A stretch of 64,000 bases of DNA from Paraburkholderia sejongensis (GTDB lineage Bacteria > Pseudomonadota > Gammaproteobacteria > Burkholderiales > Burkholderiaceae), in assembly GCF_020880815.1 (NCBI RefSeq), contig NZ_JAJITD010000009.1, positions 62,001 through 126,000 of the forward strand. Reading direction: 5' to 3'. The notes below the pieces were generated by a model. It ran no database searches, was not told the origin of the DNA, and saw nothing but the letters and a program-made list of their open reading frames with translations. Both the position numbers and the translations under genes were made by a program. Positions 60,864 through 64,000 of the stretch are shown here, one piece after another. Numbering within the stretch: the first letter of the stretch is position 1; each line of letters starts with the position of its first letter.

Positions 60864-62366
60864 TCAGCGCGCGGGCGCGCCTGTCTGCGCGCTTGTCTGC
60901 GCGTGCTCGCTGCCGGCCGCCGCCGCGGTTTGCGGCGCGCTCGCGTCGCCGTCGTCGCTGCCCGTCCACCCGCCGCCGAGCGCCTTCACCAGCGCCACCG
61001 ACAACGTCAACTGCTGGCCGTGAATCTGCACTTCCTGGCGCTCGCTCGTCAGCAGCGATTGCTGCGCGTCGATCACGTTCAGATACGCGACGAGTCCGCC
61101 CGAGTAGCGATCGTTCGCGAGCGACAGCAGCCGCCGCGCATCGTCGACCGCTTCGTGCGACTGCCTCGCCGCGCCGTCGAGCACCGACAGCCCGGTGATG
61201 CCGTCCTGCACCTGCTGGAATGCGGCGAGCACGGTCTGCCGGTAATTCGCCTCGGTCGCCTTGTAGCCGGCGCTCGCGTACTTCACGTTGGCCGCGCGCC
61301 GCCCGCCGTCGAACACCACCTGGCTGAGCGTCGCGCCGAGCGTCCACATCAGCGTCGGCGCGCTCAGCAGATTGGCGAACTGCGTGCTCTCCCAGCCGAT
61401 CCCCGGGCTCAAAGTCAGGCTCGGAAAAAACGCCGCCTTGGCCACGCCGATCTGCGCATTCGCGGCGGCCATCGCGCGTTCGGCCGATGCCACGTCGGGC
61501 CGGCGTTGCAGCACGTCGCTCGGTACGCCGAGCGGAATCGCCGGCGCCTTGATGTCGAGCACTTCAGGGGCGATCGCGAACTGCGGCGCCGGCACGCCAA
61601 CCAGCGCGGCGATCGCATGCTCGTATTGGGCGCGCTGATTGAGCAGCAGTTGCGCCTGCACGCGGGTCGAGTCGAGTAGCGACTTCTGCTGCAGCACGTC
61701 GAGCCCGGACACGGCGCCGAGATCGTGCTGCGCGTTCACGTAGTCGAGCGCTTTCTGTTGCAGCTTGACCGACTGGTTCAGCACGTCGAGTTCGGCGTCG
61801 AGTTCGCGCAGCGAGAAATAGTCGGTCGCGACCTCGGTGCTCAAGACGAGGCGCGCGTTCGCGAGATCGTCGGCCGATTGCTCGGCCGACGCCTGCGCCC
61901 CTTCCACCTCGCGGCGGATGCGGCCGAACAGATCGGTGTCGTAACTGAGTGTCGGCCCGAGCTGGATGTTGTTCTGCACCGTCGACTCGGTCGGCGTCGC
62001 GTAGTTGGTCAGCGGCCGGTCATGCGAAATCCGGAAGCGCGACGCCGACGCGGCGAAGTCCACTTCCGGCACGCGCTGCGCGCTGACGTTCGCGAGCGTC
62101 GCCTTCGCCTGCTCGTAGTGCGCGCTCGCGGCCGCGAGCGTCTGGTTCTGCGCGAGCGCCTGAGTCTCCAGCGACGCGAGCGTCGGGTCGGCGAAACCGT
62201 TCCACCAGTCCGGCGCGAGCGGCGCATGCGACGGCGCGGCGACCCGCCAGAACGAATCGGTGTGCCACTCGGGCGGCACCTCGGCCTGCGGGCGCCGATA
62301 GTCGGGGCCGACCGTGCAGGCGGACAGCAATGCGGCGCCGGCCAGCGCGGTGAGCGCGACCCTCAC
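60864..62366 (-). CDS. RND efflux outer-membrane lipoprotein (OprM/NodT family)
   Basis: This 500-residue protein is a TolC-like outer-membrane factor with a lipoprotein signal peptide; the lipidated Cys is C17 in LSACTVGPDYRRP, the normal NodT-family start. It carries two copies of the outer-membrane efflux repeat. It forms the exit duct of a tripartite efflux pump with the membrane-fusion and RND proteins encoded just upstream, overlapping the fusion gene by 4 bases. Confidence 0.92.
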   Translation of the reverse strand: MRVALTALAGAALLSACTVGPDYRRPQAEVPPEWHTDSFWRVAAPSHAPLAPDWWNGFADPTLASLETQALAQNQTLAAASAHYEQAKATLANVSAQRVPEVDFAASASRFRISHDRPLTNYATPTESTVQNNIQLGPTLSYDTDLFGRIRREVEGAQASAEQSADDLANARLVLSTEVATDYFSLRELDAELDVLNQSVKLQQKALDYVNAQHDLGAVSGLDVLQQKSLLDSTRVQAQLLLNQRAQYEHAIAALVGVPAPQFAIAPEVLDIKAPAIPLGVPSDVLQRRPDVASAERAMAAANAQIGVAKAAFFPSLTLSPGIGWESTQFANLLSAPTLMWTLGATLSQVVFDGGRRAANVKYASAGYKATEANYRQTVLAAFQQVQDGITGLSVLDGAARQSHEAVDDARRLLSLANDRYSGGLVAYLNVIDAQQSLLTSERQEVQIHGQQLTLSVALVKALGGGWTGSDDGDASAPQTAAAAGSEHAQTSAQTGAPAR

Positions 62367-63586
62367 GACGCCCCCTTGCCGCTCTTTTGCGGCTGCACCT
62401 GCACGTGATCGCCGTCCGCGATCGAATCGCTCGGGTTGATGATGATCCGGTCGGTCGGCTCGATTCCGCTTTCGATTTCGAGCGTCTGGCCCAGGTCCTG
62501 CGCAATCACGACCTTGTGCAGATCGACCTTGCCGTTCGCATCGACGACCGCCAGACGCGGACCTTCCGCGCGGAACAGCAGCGCGTTGCCCGGCACGGTC
62601 AGGCGCGCATGCGCGGTGGCGGGCACGGCAACCTGCACGTACGCGCCAGGGCGCAGCCGGTCGTCGGAATTGGGCAACGTCACCTCGATCTGCAACGACC
62701 GCGTCGGCACGTCGATCGCGCCCGACATGTGCGTGATCGTGCCGTGGAACTGCTGGCCCGGCAGCTCGGCCTGGGTCACCACGACCTTCTGCCCGACCGC
62801 GACGTTCTGCGCGTACGCCTGCGGCAGTTGCACGTAGACCCGCAGCGGGTCCGACTGCGCGAGCGCGAACAGCGCGCGGCTAGTGCCGCTGCCCGCGTCG
62901 ATCAGATCGCCGACATCGACGTTGCGCTGCGTGACCACGCCGGTAAACGGCGCGACGATCCGCTTGAACGATTCGAGCTGCTGCAGCCGCTTCACGTTCG
63001 CATCGGCGGCGGCCAGATTCGCGACGTCCTGCGTGTACGTGCTCTGGCGCTCGTCGAGTTCCTGTTGCGACACCGCATCGCGTTGGCGCAACTGCTGCCA
63101 GCGCTCCAGCGAGCTTTTCGCCAGCGCGAGGCTCGAACTGGTCTGTTGCCGCTGCGCCAGCGCCTGCGCGAGTTGCTGGTCGACCTCGGGTGTGTCGAGT
63201 TCGGCGAGCAGCTGGCCCTGCTTTACATGCGCGCCGATATCGGCGTACCAGTGCAGCAGATAGCCGGTCGAGCGCGCATAGATCGGCGACTCGACATAGC
63301 CGCGCAACGTGCCGGGCAGCAGCGAGCTGCCGCCGCTGTCGGTCTGCTTCGGCAGCACGATGTGCACGTACTGCTGCGCGTTCTGCTCGGTGCTCGCCGC
63401 GACCTCGCGGCTTTGCATCATGTTCGCGATCACCGTGCGCAGCGCGCCGAGCGCGAGCAGGATCAGCACGATCAGCACGGCGATCTTCGCGCGCTTCCAT
63501 TCGCGATGGCGCGGCGGCAGCCGGTGCTCGCCCTCCTCGGTTTCCCGCGCGGGGATCGCCAGCGATGCATGCGTTTTTTCTGTCAT
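62363..63586 (-). CDS. RND efflux periplasmic adaptor (membrane-fusion protein)
   Basis: This 407-residue protein has an N-terminal membrane anchor (about residues 33-53), a lipoyl-type domain, a hairpin of coiled-coil helices (about 130-200) and a beta-barrel domain (VGDLIDAGSGTSRALFALA). It links the inner-membrane pump to the outer-membrane duct. The ATG at 63586 starts MTEKTHASL; longer frames add a non-conserved stretch. No strong ribosome site is seen. Confidence 0.9.
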   Translation of the reverse strand: MTEKTHASLAIPARETEEGEHRLPPRHREWKRAKIAVLIVLILLALGALRTVIANMMQSREVAASTEQNAQQYVHIVLPKQTDSGGSSLLPGTLRGYVESPIYARSTGYLLHWYADIGAHVKQGQLLAELDTPEVDQQLAQALAQRQQTSSSLALAKSSLERWQQLRQRDAVSQQELDERQSTYTQDVANLAAADANVKRLQQLESFKRIVAPFTGVVTQRNVDVGDLIDAGSGTSRALFALAQSDPLRVYVQLPQAYAQNVAVGQKVVVTQAELPGQQFHGTITHMSGAIDVPTRSLQIEVTLPNSDDRLRPGAYVQVAVPATAHARLTVPGNALLFRAEGPRLAVVDANGKVDLHKVVIAQDLGQTLEIESGIEPTDRIIINPSDSIADGDHVQVQPQKSGKGAS

Positions 63587-63602
63587 CTCAATCAACCATC
63601 GT

Positions 63603-64000
63603 TTAACTTTGGCGCGGGCCGTCATCGCCATGGCGACGCCGCGCGAGCCGCGAGTGAATTCCGGCAAACACGACCGGCACGAAAAACAGCGTGGACACCG
63701 TCGCGAACAGCAGTCCGCCGATCACCGCGCGGCCGAGCGGCGCATTCTGCTCGGCGCCTTCGCCGAGCCCGAGCGCCATCGGGATCATGCCGATGATCAT
63801 CGCGAACGCGGTCATCAGCACCGGCCGGATCCGGCTCGCGCCGGCTTCGAGCGCGGCGGTCAGCGGCGGCGCGCCGGCGGTCAGCCGTTGCCGCGCGAAC
63901 GCGACCATCAGAATGCTATTGGCGGTCGCCACCCCCATCGTCATGATCGCGCCGGTCAGCGCGGGCACGCTCAGGTGCGTGCCGGTCAGAAACAGCATCC
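63603..64000 (-). CDS. RND efflux inner-membrane pump, C-terminal end (truncated by the window)
   Basis: Only the final part of an RND pump is present, and its frame runs off the right edge. Visible are the membrane helices containing ATANSILMVAF and ILM-type segments, the RPVLMTAFAMIIGMIPMALG stretch typical of the last helices, and a polar C-terminus ending RRHGDDGPRQS. The 5' part and start lie outside. It would pump with the adaptor and outer-membrane lipoprotein that follow on this strand. Confidence 0.85.
   Translation of the reverse strand, partial: MLFLTGTHLSVPALTGAIMTMGVATANSILMVAFARQRLTAGAPPLTAALEAGASRIRPVLMTAFAMIIGMIPMALGLGEGAEQNAPLGRAVIGGLLFATVSTLFFVPVVFAGIHSRLARRRHGDDGPRQS

Overview
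The window is high-GC chromosomal DNA with dense, short-spaced operons. The gene families (a cellulose operon with both bcsD and a proline-rich bcsP, a phenol hydroxylase under a DmpR/MopR-type activator, a split hpaG) point to Burkholderiales, most likely Paraburkholderia or Burkholderia. This is inferred from gene content and codon use only. No rRNA, tRNA, CRISPR array, prophage or intact insertion sequence was seen.

Layout. (1) 156-6192: homoprotocatechuate (3,4-dihydroxyphenylacetate) meta-cleavage operon hpaG1-G2-E-D-F-H-I behind a sigma70-like promoter and a palindrome. (2) 6220-8694: a membrane GGDEF-EAL protein, convergent with hpaI and divergent from the cellulose genes. (3) 9482-22774: cellulose secretion operon bcsD-P-Q-A-B-Z-C. 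(4) 22865-27267: a DUF2252 kinase-fold protein divergent from a hybrid histidine kinase. (5) 27304-35197: on the minus strand, phenol hydroxylase dmpKLMNOP followed by a Cys-type arylsulfatase and a formylglycine-generating enzyme, both with signal peptides. The sigma54 activator gene lies divergently at 35627-37525, and a sigma54 promoter plus two activator-type sites lie between. (6) 37606-40966: MarR regulator divergent from an M20 amidohydrolase and an MHS transporter, with a palindrome over the promoter. (7) 41163-49429: small proteins, an OmpR/EnvZ-type pair, a decayed gene, an ArsB/NhaD-type permease, and cytochrome b561 with two YceI proteins. (8) 49546-51158: TetR regulator and alpha/beta hydrolase, each preceded by the same 16-bp near-palindrome. 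(9) 51244-56624: amidohydrolase (8-oxoguanine deaminase/AtzB type), ABC importer and NdmA-like Rieske oxygenase in one operon. (10) 57406-58551: SOS-type dinB. (11) 58600-64000: metal-type two-component system downstream of an RND efflux operon that runs off the window.

How the parts fit. Much of the window concerns aromatic and heterocyclic carbon: the hpa operon takes homoprotocatechuate to central metabolites, the phenol hydroxylase makes catechols, the arylsulfatase could release phenols from aryl sulfates, and the M20 enzyme may release acids from amide conjugates. The cellulose operon and the GGDEF-EAL protein form a likely c-di-GMP output/input pair, since BcsA has an intact PilZ domain. 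The less familiar assemblies are the exported sulfatase plus exported maturase beside phenol hydroxylase, and the Rieske/deaminase/ABC operon, whose substrate cannot be read from sequence.
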